Below are positions 36,825 to 45,091 of a DNA stretch of 64,000 nt, piece after piece. Each line of letters opens with the position of its first letter. The first letter of the stretch is position 1. The position numbers were made by a program, and so were the translations under genes. The stretch spans positions 13,290-77,289 of the forward strand of contig JBFMHA010000011.1 of assembly GCA_040753075.1 (NCBI GenBank), read 5' to 3'. The notes beneath the pieces are model-generated. The model made no database searches. It was not told the origin of the DNA and saw only the letters and a program-made list of their open reading frames with translations. This stretch comes from UBA6814 sp040753075 (lineage in GTDB: Bacteria > Desulfobacterota > Desulfovibrionia > Desulfovibrionales > Desulfovibrionaceae).

Positions 36825-37946
36825 ATGAAAGCCGAACTGAAGACGCCCAAGCTCTATCGAAGACGCAACGGCTACTTCTACGCCCGGCTCGGGAGGGGCA
36901 AGGAAGTCTCGCTGAAGACCAAGGATAAGCGACAGGCAGAGAAGCTGTTCAGGGCCATCAGGGAAGAATTCCTTGCAGGACGGCTTTCGGAACTACGCGG
37001 CGAGTCCACAAAGACCTTGGGCGAGTTCCGAGAGGACTATGTAGAACTTCAGGAGGAAGTCACGACAGCAAGCACGTTCCGGGCTAACCTCCTGGCCCTG
37101 GACAAGTTGATTGAAGTAGCCGGGGCGACCTGCAAACTGGACCGCGTGACGCTGAAGCACGTTGACGAGATGCTTGCCGCCCACAAGAAGAAAGGCCTCA
37201 AAACCAGTTCCATCAACAACTACATCCGGCACATGCGAGCCATCCTGGGGAAGGCCGTGCAATGGGGCTACGTCAAGCCCAACCCACTTCGCCACGCCAA
37301 GGAACTACGGGTGGACAAGGAACCGCCCAAGCACTTGAGTAAGGAGGACGTGCTTCGCCTGCTCTCCTCTATCAAAGACCCCGACATACGCAATCTGGTC
37401 ACGGCCTTTGCCCTCTCTGGACGGAGGCGCGGCGAGTTAATGAGTTTGACATGGGAGAATGTTGACCTTGAACGAGGGCGATACTACGTCCCGAAAGCCA
37501 AGAACCACCTCGCCCGGCACTATCCCATGACGGAAGAATTCCGCGAGTTGCTGGAATCCATGAAGGCCGAGAACGAGAACCCGACCGGAAGAATTTTCAA
37601 GCGATGGACCAACCGCGATTCCGTCAGCCACCTCGTCAAGGGCTGCATGAGAAAGGCCGGGCTGGGCCATTTCCATCTGCACAACTTGCGGCACGCCTTC
37701 GCGGCCCTGTTCCTTGAGGGAGGCGGAAGGTTGAAGTCGCTGCAAGGGTTGCTCGGCCACACAGACTCCCGGACAACGGAAATCTACGCCCACCTTGGCG
37801 AGGACTACCTTGCCGAAGAGGTCAAGCGGGTATCCCTCGGGACTACCGATGAACCCGCCATCCCATCCCCTGCCCCTAGCCCTACCCCCTCCAGGCCCAA
37901 GCTCATCCCCTTCCCAGGCGGCAGAAACAAAAAGGCCCGGGACTAG
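36825..37946 (+). CDS. int: Tyrosine site-specific integrase
   Basis: A 373-residue lambda-type integrase. The N-terminal arm-binding part (about 10-35, YRRRNGYFYARL) and SAM-like core-binding domain (about 60-155) precede the catalytic domain. Active-site residues are visible: Arg in SGRRRGELMSL, Lys in VPKAKNHLARHYP, HxxR in HLHNLRHAFAALFL, His in LLGHTDSRTTEIYAHL with the nucleophile Tyr. A Pro-rich tail follows. It lies 70 bases from the right attachment repeat and integrates the element at tRNA-Thr. Confidence 0.97.
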   Translation: MKAELKTPKLYRRRNGYFYARLGRGKEVSLKTKDKRQAEKLFRAIREEFLAGRLSELRGESTKTLGEFREDYVELQEEVTTASTFRANLLALDKLIEVAGATCKLDRVTLKHVDEMLAAHKKKGLKTSSINNYIRHMRAILGKAVQWGYVKPNPLRHAKELRVDKEPPKHLSKEDVLRLLSSIKDPDIRNLVTAFALSGRRRGELMSLTWENVDLERGRYYVPKAKNHLARHYPMTEEFRELLESMKAENENPTGRIFKRWTNRDSVSHLVKGCMRKAGLGHFHLHNLRHAFAALFLEGGGRLKSLQGLLGHTDSRTTEIYAHLGEDYLAEEVKRVSLGTTDEPAIPSPAPSPTPSRPKLIPFPGGRNKKARD

Positions 37947-37955
37947 CCGGGCCTT
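37928..37955 (-). terminator. Terminator shielding the right end of the element
   Basis: A 9-bp perfect stem (37932-37940 with 37947-37955) whose loop contains the integrase stop codon. On the minus strand the stem is followed by five Ts, so it stops transcription entering from the chromosomal genes to the right; on the plus strand no T tract follows. Confidence 0.7.
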
Positions 37956-37956
37956 G

Positions 37957-37973
37957 CAGGCAGTTTACAGGCA
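37957..37973 (+). promoter_or_regulatory. Candidate right arm-type integrase sites
   Basis: CAGGCA at 37957 and 37968, the same word, orientation and 11-base spacing as at the left end, about 42 bases inside the right attachment repeat. Confidence 0.5.
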
Positions 37974-38014
37974 GCCACCCCAAGAACATAGACAGGCTGC
38001 CATTTCCCTCCCTC

Positions 38015-38074
38015 TTACGAATCAGCTGCTCTACCAACTGAGCTACGCTGGCCGAAAGGGAGAAGGGCCTTGTG
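38015..38074. repeat. Right attachment-site repeat (60 bp), tRNA-Thr 5' remnant
   Basis: Identical to 29469-29528. It contains only the first 38 bases of tRNA-Thr plus upstream bases, so it cannot make a tRNA. The native tRNA promoter region (with TTGACG at 38098-38093 on the minus strand) remains attached to this remnant. Confidence 0.95.
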
Positions 38075-38115
38075 ACACAGGGGATTGGGAAGCGTCAAGG
38101 GGAAAGCCTCGCCTC

Positions 38116-39516
38116 TCAGCGCCCCAGGCCCCTCGCCTTGAGCAGGGCGTACAGGCGGGCGCGGGAGAGGCCGGACAGGGCGCAGGCGCGGCGGATGTCG
38201 CCGTCGGCCAGGCCCAGAAGCTTCTCCAGGTAGCCCCGCTCCAGGGCGGCCAGGGCCTGGTTCCGATAGTCCTTGAGCTTGGGAAATCCCGCCGGATCCA
38301 GGCCGGGAATGTGCGGCGCGGCCGGCTCGGGACTGGGGTCGACCAGCCCCTGCCGCACCATCTGGGCCCGCAGATGCACCGGCAGGTGCCCCGGCTCCGC
38401 CACCGTCTCCTCCCCGGCCGCGGCGATGGCGTTCTCCACCGCGTTCAGGAGCTCCCGCACGTTGCCCGGCCAGCTATAGTCCTCCAGGACCGCGAGCAGG
38501 GCCGGGGAGAGCCGCTTGACCGGCCTCTTCCGGCGCTCGGCCAGCCGCCCCGCCCACCACTCGGCCAGTTCGGGCACGTCGCCGTTGCGCTCGCGCAGGG
38601 GCGGCAGGTGGATGTTGAAGCTCTGCAGCCGGAAGAGCAGATCCTCCCGGAAACGGCCCTCGGCGGCCATCCGCTCCAGATTGCGGTTGGTGGCCGCCAC
38701 CAGACGGAAGTCGCTGACGATCTCGGCGCTGCTGCCCACCGGCCGGAAGCGGTGCTCCTGAAGCACCCGCAGAAAGGCCTTCTGCACCGGCGCGGGCAGC
38801 TCCCCCACCTCGTCCAGGAACAGGACGCCGCGATGGGCCTGCTTTATGAGCCCGTCGTGCTTGCGGTCGGCGTTGGTGAAGGCCCCCTTCTCGTGGCCGA
38901 AGAGCATGCTCTCCACCAGATTGGCGGGCAGGGCCGCGCAGTCCACCACCACGAAGGGGCCCTGGGCCCGGTCGCTGTTGGCGTGGATGACCCGGGCGAA
39001 GAGCTCCTTGCCGGTGCCGGTCTGGCCGGTGATGAGCACGGCCACCTCGCTGGACGCGGCCTGGGCCGCCAGGTCCAGACAGGCCAGGATGGCGTTGGAG
39101 CCGCCCACGATGCCCTCGCGCTTGAGGTCCCGCCGCGCCTTGCGCTCCTGCTTGGCGCGATAGGCAAGGGCGCGCTGCACGGGCAGCCGGATCTTGTTCA
39201 GGGTGGGCGGCTTGGTGATGTAGTCCCAGGCCCCGCTCTTGATGGCCAGCTCCGCTCCGTCGGGGTCCCCGGAGCCGGTGAGGATGATGACCTCCGGCCG
39301 GCCCGGACTCCCGCGCAGGGCCTGGATGTGATCCAGGCCGTTGCCGTCGGGCAGCCACACGTCCAGGATCACCGCGGCGTAGTCCCTGGACTGGGCCAGG
39401 GCCAGGCCGTCATGCAGGGAAAGCGCGTGGTCCGCCCCATGGCCAAGGCTGGACATGGCCGAGGCCAGGGCCTCGCACAGGGAGGCGTCGTCGTCGATGA
39501 TGAGGATCCGAGCCAT
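38116..39516 (-). CDS. NtrC-family sigma-54-dependent response regulator
   Basis: A 466-residue activator: receiver (about 1-120, DDD acidic pocket, Asp in AAVILDVWLPDGNG, Lys in YITKPP), AAA+ domain (about 135-375, Walker A GQTGTGKE, Walker B GVLFLDEVGEL, arginine finger region) and a C-terminal Fis-type helix-turn-helix (about 425-463). The sigma-54 contact loop reads GAFTNA rather than GAFTGA, a variant seen in functional members. It starts three bases after the kinase stop. The obvious target is the sigma-54-like promoter in the gap before the Hdr cluster. Confidence 0.95.
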   Translation of the reverse strand: MARILIIDDDASLCEALASAMSSLGHGADHALSLHDGLALAQSRDYAAVILDVWLPDGNGLDHIQALRGSPGRPEVIILTGSGDPDGAELAIKSGAWDYITKPPTLNKIRLPVQRALAYRAKQERKARRDLKREGIVGGSNAILACLDLAAQAASSEVAVLITGQTGTGKELFARVIHANSDRAQGPFVVVDCAALPANLVESMLFGHEKGAFTNADRKHDGLIKQAHRGVLFLDEVGELPAPVQKAFLRVLQEHRFRPVGSSAEIVSDFRLVAATNRNLERMAAEGRFREDLLFRLQSFNIHLPPLRERNGDVPELAEWWAGRLAERRKRPVKRLSPALLAVLEDYSWPGNVRELLNAVENAIAAAGEETVAEPGHLPVHLRAQMVRQGLVDPSPEPAAPHIPGLDPAGFPKLKDYRNQALAALERGYLEKLLGLADGDIRRACALSGLSRARLYALLKARGLGR

Positions 39517-39518
39517 GG

Positions 39519-41465
39519 CTACCGTTCCGCCGCCTCAGGCCGCACCGCGCCTTCCCGGTCCAGGATTCCGCGCACGCACTCGGCAAGCTCCCTCCAGCGG
39601 AAGGGCTTGGCCAGACAGGCCCGGGGCCGGTGCGTACGGTTCAGCGCGGCCTGCAGCAACTCCCGATCGCCGCTCAGGAACACCACCGGGATGCCGGGGT
39701 TCAGGACATCCAGTTCATCCAGCAGGTCGAATCCGGTAACGTCGGACATGACCACGTTGGATAGCACCAGGTCGAAGCGCCGCGGGGCGCGGCGGAGGAC
39801 GACCAGGGCCTCCCGGCCGTGGGCGCAGGCCGTGACCCGGTAGCCCAGCTCCCGCAGGCTCGCGGCGCAACTCTCGCGCAGGCCCCGCTCGTCGTCCACC
39901 ACCATGATCCTCTCCCGGCCCCGCGGCAGGCCCCGGCGGTCGGCGTCGGCCAAGGGAACGGCCTCCATGGGCCGCTGCGCCGAGCGAGGGATGAACACCT
40001 GAAACACCGAGCCCGAGCCGGGCTCGCTCTGCACGGTCACGGTCCCGCCCAGACGGGCCACGACGCCCTGGACCACGGCCAGGCCCAGGCCGGTTCCCAG
40101 GCCGTCCTTGCGGGTGGTGAAGAAGGGGTCGAAGATGCGGGCGAGCACATCCCGGGTCATGCCCGCGCCCGTGTCGCTCATGACCAGGCGCACGTACTCC
40201 CCGGGCTCCAGGTCCCAGCCGGCCGGGGGCTCTTCCTCCGGAGCCCTGACCAGGTCCACCTCGCAGGTGAGCCGGCCGCCGTCAGGCTCCATGGCGTGCA
40301 GGGCGTTGGTGGCCAGGTTCATGACCACCTGGTGGAGTTGGGCCGGGTCGGCCAGCACGAAATCCTCGGTAGTGTGCAGGACGTGGTGCAGGGAGACCCG
40401 GGGCGGCAGGGTGGGCCCCAGCAGCTTCATGCATTCCTTGAGCAGGGAGGAGAGCCGGAAGGGGATGGGCTCTTCGCCCTCGCGCTGCCGGCCCAGGTTG
40501 AGGATCTGGGCGGCCAGGGACCGGGCCCGCTCCGCGGCCTGGAGGATATTGGCGAACAGCCCCCGGGCCGGGGCGGCGGCCGGCAGGCCGGAGAGGCCCA
40601 TCTCGGCGTGCAGGATGATGGGGCCGAGGATGTTGTTGAAGTCGTGGGCGATGCCCCCGGCCAGGGCGCCCAGGGCCTCCATGCGCTGGGCCTTGCGCAC
40701 CTGGCGCTCCAGGCGCTCCACCTCGGTCACGTCGCGCCACACGCCCACGAAGCCCTGCACCACCCCGCGCCGCACCCGCACCGGAGAGAAGGTCATCTCG
40801 CAACGCAGGCGGCGCTTGTCCTTGCGAGTCAGGGAGACGCGGCCGGTCCAGGCGTCGCCCCTGGCCATGGCCTGGCTCAGGCGCTGGTAGGCCCGACGCG
40901 GGGGGCCGCCCTGGAACAGGGCCTCCAGGGGCATTCCCCGGGCCTCGTGCTCCGGAAAGCCGCTCATCTCCTCGAATGCCTGGTTCACATACTCCACCAC
41001 CAGGTTCGGGGAGCAGATGACCACCACCTCCGCGGCCTGCTGGATGGCCGTGGCCAGGCGGACGCGCTCGCGCTCCGCGCGGCGGCGGGCGGTGACGTCG
41101 CAGAAGAAGACCGCGATGCGCGACACCTCGCCGCGCTTGTCCAGGATGGGCTCGGCCCGGGTGTCGTAGACCGCGCCCGGGGTGGCGGTGTCCTCGTAGT
41201 GCACCGGGGCGCGGAAACGGACGACCATGTCGGCCATGGCCCGGCGGCGGGACGCGGCCTCCGGATCGAAGAAGGCGAAGAAGTTGCGGCCGTGCAATTG
41301 CTCCAGGGGCGTGCGCAGGAGACCGGCCAGGGCCTGGTTGGCCACCAGGATGGTCCCCTCAGTGTCCATGAGCAGGGCGCAGTCCGAGGTGGCGCGAAAC
41401 AGGCAGTCCGCCAGCTGGTCCGCGGCAGGCGTCGGTCCGGAATGCTCCTTGCGGCGGGAGCCCAT
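39519..41465 (-). CDS. PAS sensor histidine kinase with degenerate C-terminal receiver
   Basis: A 648-residue cytoplasmic kinase: three PAS domains (about 20-130, 140-255 and a PAC-like stretch), an H-box (ALAGGIAHDFNNILGPI), HATPase (NLATNALHAM, DTGAGMTRDV, GTGLGLAVVQG) and a C-terminal receiver-like domain (about 523-640). In that receiver the expected phosphoacceptor Asp is Asn (LVLSNVVMSD, Asn about residue 570), so it cannot be phosphorylated in the usual way. No membrane helix, so it senses a cytoplasmic cue such as redox state. First gene of the kinase-regulator operon, divergent from the Hdr cluster. Confidence 0.93.
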   Translation of the reverse strand: MGSRRKEHSGPTPAADQLADCLFRATSDCALLMDTEGTILVANQALAGLLRTPLEQLHGRNFFAFFDPEAASRRRAMADMVVRFRAPVHYEDTATPGAVYDTRAEPILDKRGEVSRIAVFFCDVTARRRAERERVRLATAIQQAAEVVVICSPNLVVEYVNQAFEEMSGFPEHEARGMPLEALFQGGPPRRAYQRLSQAMARGDAWTGRVSLTRKDKRRLRCEMTFSPVRVRRGVVQGFVGVWRDVTEVERLERQVRKAQRMEALGALAGGIAHDFNNILGPIILHAEMGLSGLPAAAPARGLFANILQAAERARSLAAQILNLGRQREGEEPIPFRLSSLLKECMKLLGPTLPPRVSLHHVLHTTEDFVLADPAQLHQVVMNLATNALHAMEPDGGRLTCEVDLVRAPEEEPPAGWDLEPGEYVRLVMSDTGAGMTRDVLARIFDPFFTTRKDGLGTGLGLAVVQGVVARLGGTVTVQSEPGSGSVFQVFIPRSAQRPMEAVPLADADRRGLPRGRERIMVVDDERGLRESCAASLRELGYRVTACAHGREALVVLRRAPRRFDLVLSNVVMSDVTGFDLLDELDVLNPGIPVVFLSGDRELLQAALNRTHRPRACLAKPFRWRELAECVRGILDREGAVRPEAAER

Positions 41466-41691
41466 GGCCTCCCCCTGGTCTGTGGGCCCTGGTCCTTACC
41501 GTGCGCATACCTCCCTTTTCCCGTTCTTGTCCATGAAAAATCACGAAAAGTACGTTGCGCGTCTCGGGCGGCAAGACTCTCCTCCCCTGCTTCCGGACCA
41601 TCGCGTCTCCGGATGCACCCCAACCAACCCGCCGCATTCCCGTGGCTTCCCGGAACTGGCCCGCTTTCCACCGCGGCTCCGACAGACCCAA

Positions 41692-41708
41692 GTCTTGCCG
41701 CACAAGAC
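41692..41708. promoter_or_regulatory. Candidate activator site (UAS) for the sigma-54 regulator
   Basis: A perfect 6-bp inverted repeat GTCTTG-N5-CAAGAC about 90 bases before the sigma-54-like promoter, the normal position for an NtrC-type dimer site. Further CAAGAC half-sites occur at 41572 and about 41824. Confidence 0.45.
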
Positions 41709-41780
41709 AGAATCCATTCCCGCAGCACGAGACGGCCCGGCCAGCACGCCGCAACACACTGAAAACATTAGAGACACGGA

Positions 41781-41796
41781 TGGCACATATCTTGAG
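41781..41796 (+). promoter_or_regulatory. Candidate sigma-54 promoter of the Hdr cluster
   Basis: TGGCAC at 41781-41786 and TTGAG at 41792-41796 with correct -24/-12 spacing; the -12 element has A in place of the consensus C, which weakens it. It would give a leader of about 40 bases before the FrhB-like ATG and lies in the divergent gap next to the sigma-54 activator pair. Confidence 0.55.
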
Positions 41797-41847
41797 AATG
41801 AGAAGGCGAGACCGTCCAGACTGCAAGACGGACTACCGGGGGAGCGC

Positions 41848-42963
41848 ATGAAGACCTTCGCCAATCTCGTCGAGGAGGTCCAGAAGCCCGGACGCTGCCG
41901 CCGATGCGGCGGCTGCGTGACCTTCTGCTCGGCCATCAACTACGGAGCCCTGGCCCAGGACCCGGATGGCTCTCCCCATTACAGCGACCCGGAGAAATGC
42001 ATCGAATGCGGGCTGTGCTACATGCTCTGCCCGGTCGTCGGCGAACTGGAGGAGGAGGCCAAGCGCAAGGCCCTGTGGCAGGAGCCCATGGGCAACGTGC
42101 TGGGAGTCAGCGTCGCCCGGGCCAAGGACGCCTCCATCCGGGAAATCGCCACCGACGGCGGGGTGCTCACCGCCATCCTCCTGCGCCTGTTCGACGAGGG
42201 CCGCATCGACGGCGCGGTGCTGGCCAAGGGCGCCGGCCCCTTTCTACGCCGCCCCTTCCTGGCCACCACCCGGAAGGAGATCCTGGAGGCCGCAGCCTCC
42301 TTTGCCGGCCCGCCCCACGGCCGGGACCTGGCGGGCGACCGCTACAGCACCTTCGCCTCGGCCATCTCCGCCCTGGGCGACCAGCTCCGCCAGAGCCTGC
42401 GCCGGGTGGCCTGCGTGGGCCTGCCCGGGCAGATCCTCACCATCCGCAAGATGCAGGTCCTGGGCGTGGTGCCCACGGATTCCCTGTACTGCCTGCTGGG
42501 CCTGTTCTGCTCCGGCCATTTCGAGTTCGGACAGGCGGGCCGCAAGCGCCTGGAGAAGCTGGGCGGCTTCGCCTGGTCCGAGGTGGAGAAGATCAACGTG
42601 AAGGACGCGCTGCACATCCACGCCCGGGGCCGGGAGATGATCACCATCCCCCTGGAGGAGCTGGATTTCATGCGCCGTTACGCCTGCCGCTTCTGCACCG
42701 ACTACGGCGCGGAATACGCGGACCTTTCCTGCGGCGGCCTGGGCGCGGAGGCCGGCTGGACCACGGTGGTCACCCGCACCCCCCTGGGCCGGGCCATCCT
42801 GGCCGACGCGGTGCAGACCGTGGTGGAGGTCTTCCCGGAGAAGACCAGCCGCCGGGTCGCCCGCCAGGCCCTTGAGGCGGTGGAGCAGCGCACCGAATGG
42901 AAGCGGGCGCGGGCGGTGCGGGACGGAGAAGGCGTGGGGGCCGGGAGCATGGCCGCGGTCTAG
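41848..42963 (+). CDS. FrhB/FdhB-family iron-sulfur flavoprotein
   Basis: A 371-residue protein of the coenzyme F420 hydrogenase/dehydrogenase beta-subunit family. Two 4Fe-4S motifs open it: CRRCGGCVTFC (about 18-28) and CIECGLCYMLCP (about 51-62); then the FrhB N- and C-terminal domains with further cysteines (YACRFCTDYGAEYADLSCGG, about 275-294). In bacteria without F420-linked metabolism such subunits oxidise NAD(P)H or ferredoxin, or accept formate-derived electrons. First gene of the Hdr cluster, behind a sigma-54-like promoter. Ribosome site GGGGGAG. Confidence 0.9.
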   Translation: MKTFANLVEEVQKPGRCRRCGGCVTFCSAINYGALAQDPDGSPHYSDPEKCIECGLCYMLCPVVGELEEEAKRKALWQEPMGNVLGVSVARAKDASIREIATDGGVLTAILLRLFDEGRIDGAVLAKGAGPFLRRPFLATTRKEILEAAASFAGPPHGRDLAGDRYSTFASAISALGDQLRQSLRRVACVGLPGQILTIRKMQVLGVVPTDSLYCLLGLFCSGHFEFGQAGRKRLEKLGGFAWSEVEKINVKDALHIHARGREMITIPLEELDFMRRYACRFCTDYGAEYADLSCGGLGAEAGWTTVVTRTPLGRAILADAVQTVVEVFPEKTSRRVARQALEAVEQRTEWKRARAVRDGEGVGAGSMAAV

Positions 42964-43005
42964 GCCGCGATCCGTGACTGCGACGGACAAGGAGGGCGAC
43001 GAGCC

Positions 43006-45072
43006 ATGGCCAACAAGATCGGGGTGTACGTCTGCCACTGCGGCACCAACATCGCCGGCAAGGTGAACCCGCCCGCGGTGGCGGCCTTTGCCGGAACACT
43101 CAAGGACGTGGCCGTGGCCCGGGACTACAAGTTCATGTGCTCGGACCCCGGCCAGGACATGATCATCAGGGACATCAAGGAGATGGGCCTCAACAGGGTG
43201 GTCGTCGCCTCCTGCTCCCCGCGGCTGCACGAGAAGACCTTCCAGAAGACCTGCGCCCGGGCCGGGCTGAATCCCTATCTCTTCCAGATGACCTGCATCC
43301 GGGAGCACTGCTCCTGGGTCACCAGGGACCCGGACGAGGCCACGGCCAAGGCCATGCGCCTGGTGGCCGGGGCGGTGCGCCGGGTGGGCCGGCACGGCCG
43401 GCTCTACTCCCGCACCGAGAAGGTCCACCCCGACGTGCTGGTGGTGGGCGCGGGCATCGCCGGCATCCAGGCCAGCCTGGACATCGCCCGGGGCGGGCAC
43501 AAGGTCCATCTGGTGGAGCGCGCCCCCTCCATCGGCGGCCACATGGCCCAGTTCGACAAGACCTTCCCCACCCTGGACTGTGCGGCCTGCATCTCCACCC
43601 CCAAGATGGTGGCCGTGGCCCAGGAGTCCAACATCGCCCTGCACACCTTCTCCGACGTGGTCAAGGTGGAGGGCTTCGTGGGCAACTACAGCGTGACCCT
43701 CCGGGAGCGGCCCCGCTACGTGAACCGCGACCTGTGCACCGGCTGCGGCCTGTGCACCGAGAAGTGCCCGATCAAGGTGACGAGCGAGTTCGAGGAGGGC
43801 CTGTCCGAGCGCCGGGCCATCTACCGCAACTCGCCCCAGGCCGTTCCCAACACCCCGGTCATCGACGCGGCCCACTGCCGCACCCTGATCGGCAAGAAGT
43901 GCGGGGCCTGCGCCAAGCTCTGCCCCTCCGGGGCCATCGACTACGAGCAGGAGGAGACCATCTCCACGGTCAACGTGGGCACCATCATCCTGTGCACCGG
44001 GTTCGACGCCTTCGACCCCGCGCCCATGACCCAGTACGGCTACGGCCGCTTCCCCGAGGTGTACACCGCGCTCCAGTTCGAGCGCCTGAACAACGCCGTC
44101 GGGCCCACCGGGGGCAAGATCCTCATGAAGGACGGCAGGCCTCCGGAGAGCGTGGCCATCATCCACTGCGTGGGCAGCCGGGACGCCAACTTCCACGAGT
44201 ACTGCTCCCGGGTCTGCTGCATGTACGCCCTCAAGTACGACCACCTCATCAAGGACAAGGTGGGCCACCACGCCCGGGTCTACAACTTCTACATGGATCT
44301 GCGCTGCTTCGGGAAGGGGTACGAGGAGTTCCTGCGCCGGGTGCAGGAGGAGGGCGTGACCTTCATCCGCGGCCGGCCCGCGGCCATCACCGACCAGGCC
44401 GAATCCCCCGAGGAGCAGGGCAAGCTGGTGGTCCTGGCCGAGGACACCCTGCTCGGCCGCCGGCTGCGGGTCCCGGTGGACATGGCGGTCCTGTGCACCG
44501 CCATGGAGCCCCGCCGGGACGCCGCCGAGGTGGCCCGGATCTTCGGCATCAGCCAGGGCCTGGACGGCTTCTTCCTGGAGGAGCATCCCAAGCTGGGGCC
44601 GGTGTCCACGGCCACCGACGGCATCTTCCTGGGCGGGACCTGCCAGGCCCCCCGGGACATCCCGGACGCCGTGGCCCACGCCTCGGGCGCGGCGGCCCAG
44701 GCCCTGTCCCTGGCCGCCCGCGGCCTGGTGGACATCTCCCCCACCACCTCCCACATCAACCCGGACATCTGCGTGGGCTGCAAGGTGTGCATCGACCTGT
44801 GCGCCTACTCGGCCATCGAGTTCGACGAACTGCACCACGTGAGCGTGGTCAACGAGGCCCTGTGCAAGGGCTGCGGCAGCTGCGCCGCCTACTGCCCGAG
44901 CGGCGCGGCCCAGATCAAGCACTTCAGCGAGGCGCAGATTTTCTCGGAACTGGACGGCCTGCTCTCGGACGTGCTGGCCGGCCCGCGCACCACGACGGCC
45001 AAGGCCGCCGGTCCCGGCCCCGCCCCCGTCAAGGCAGAAACCCCGGAGGAGCCCGAGGAGGCTCCGGCCTAG
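43006..45072 (+). CDS. hdrA: HdrA-like flavin iron-sulfur electron-bifurcating subunit (688 aa)
   Basis: A canonical-length HdrA. It has an N-terminal domain (KIGVYVCHCGTNIAG), an FAD Rossmann motif (VVGAGIAGIQA, about 145-155), the HdrA-specific TLDCAACISTPKMV cysteine block (about 187-200), two 4Fe-4S motifs (CTGCGLCTEKCP about 245-256, CGACAKLCP about 300) and a C-terminal 2x4Fe-4S domain (CVGCKVCIDLCA about 589, CKGCGSCAAYCP about 620). The FAD of HdrA is the bifurcation site in Hdr-Mvh complexes. AAGGAGG precedes the ATG, 42 bases after the FrhB-like stop. Confidence 0.95.
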   Translation: MANKIGVYVCHCGTNIAGKVNPPAVAAFAGTLKDVAVARDYKFMCSDPGQDMIIRDIKEMGLNRVVVASCSPRLHEKTFQKTCARAGLNPYLFQMTCIREHCSWVTRDPDEATAKAMRLVAGAVRRVGRHGRLYSRTEKVHPDVLVVGAGIAGIQASLDIARGGHKVHLVERAPSIGGHMAQFDKTFPTLDCAACISTPKMVAVAQESNIALHTFSDVVKVEGFVGNYSVTLRERPRYVNRDLCTGCGLCTEKCPIKVTSEFEEGLSERRAIYRNSPQAVPNTPVIDAAHCRTLIGKKCGACAKLCPSGAIDYEQEETISTVNVGTIILCTGFDAFDPAPMTQYGYGRFPEVYTALQFERLNNAVGPTGGKILMKDGRPPESVAIIHCVGSRDANFHEYCSRVCCMYALKYDHLIKDKVGHHARVYNFYMDLRCFGKGYEEFLRRVQEEGVTFIRGRPAAITDQAESPEEQGKLVVLAEDTLLGRRLRVPVDMAVLCTAMEPRRDAAEVARIFGISQGLDGFFLEEHPKLGPVSTATDGIFLGGTCQAPRDIPDAVAHASGAAAQALSLAARGLVDISPTTSHINPDICVGCKVCIDLCAYSAIEFDELHHVSVVNEALCKGCGSCAAYCPSGAAQIKHFSEAQIFSELDGLLSDVLAGPRTTTAKAAGPGPAPVKAETPEEPEEAPA

Positions 45073-45091
45073 CCCCGCAAGGAGTACCGCC

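Larger units (their letters stand above)
29469..38074 (+). mobile_element. 8.5 kb integrated element at tRNA-Thr (satellite- or plasmid-like)
   Basis: Bounded by a perfect 60-bp direct repeat, with a tyrosine integrase and an excisionase-like gene at the right end. The interior is visibly less GC-rich and its genes have different codon preference from the flanks. Contents: two small unknowns, serine recombinase, lipoprotein, small HTH protein, Gly-rich virion-like protein, replication-initiator-like protein, iterons. No terminase, portal, capsid, tail tube, relaxase or mating-pair genes are seen, so it is not a complete prophage or ICE. Confidence 0.9.

Noticed and set aside
38015..38074. Second tRNA-Thr gene
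   Set aside because: Only the first 38 bases plus upstream DNA are present; there is no T arm, acceptor 3' strand or CCA, so it is an attachment-site remnant.
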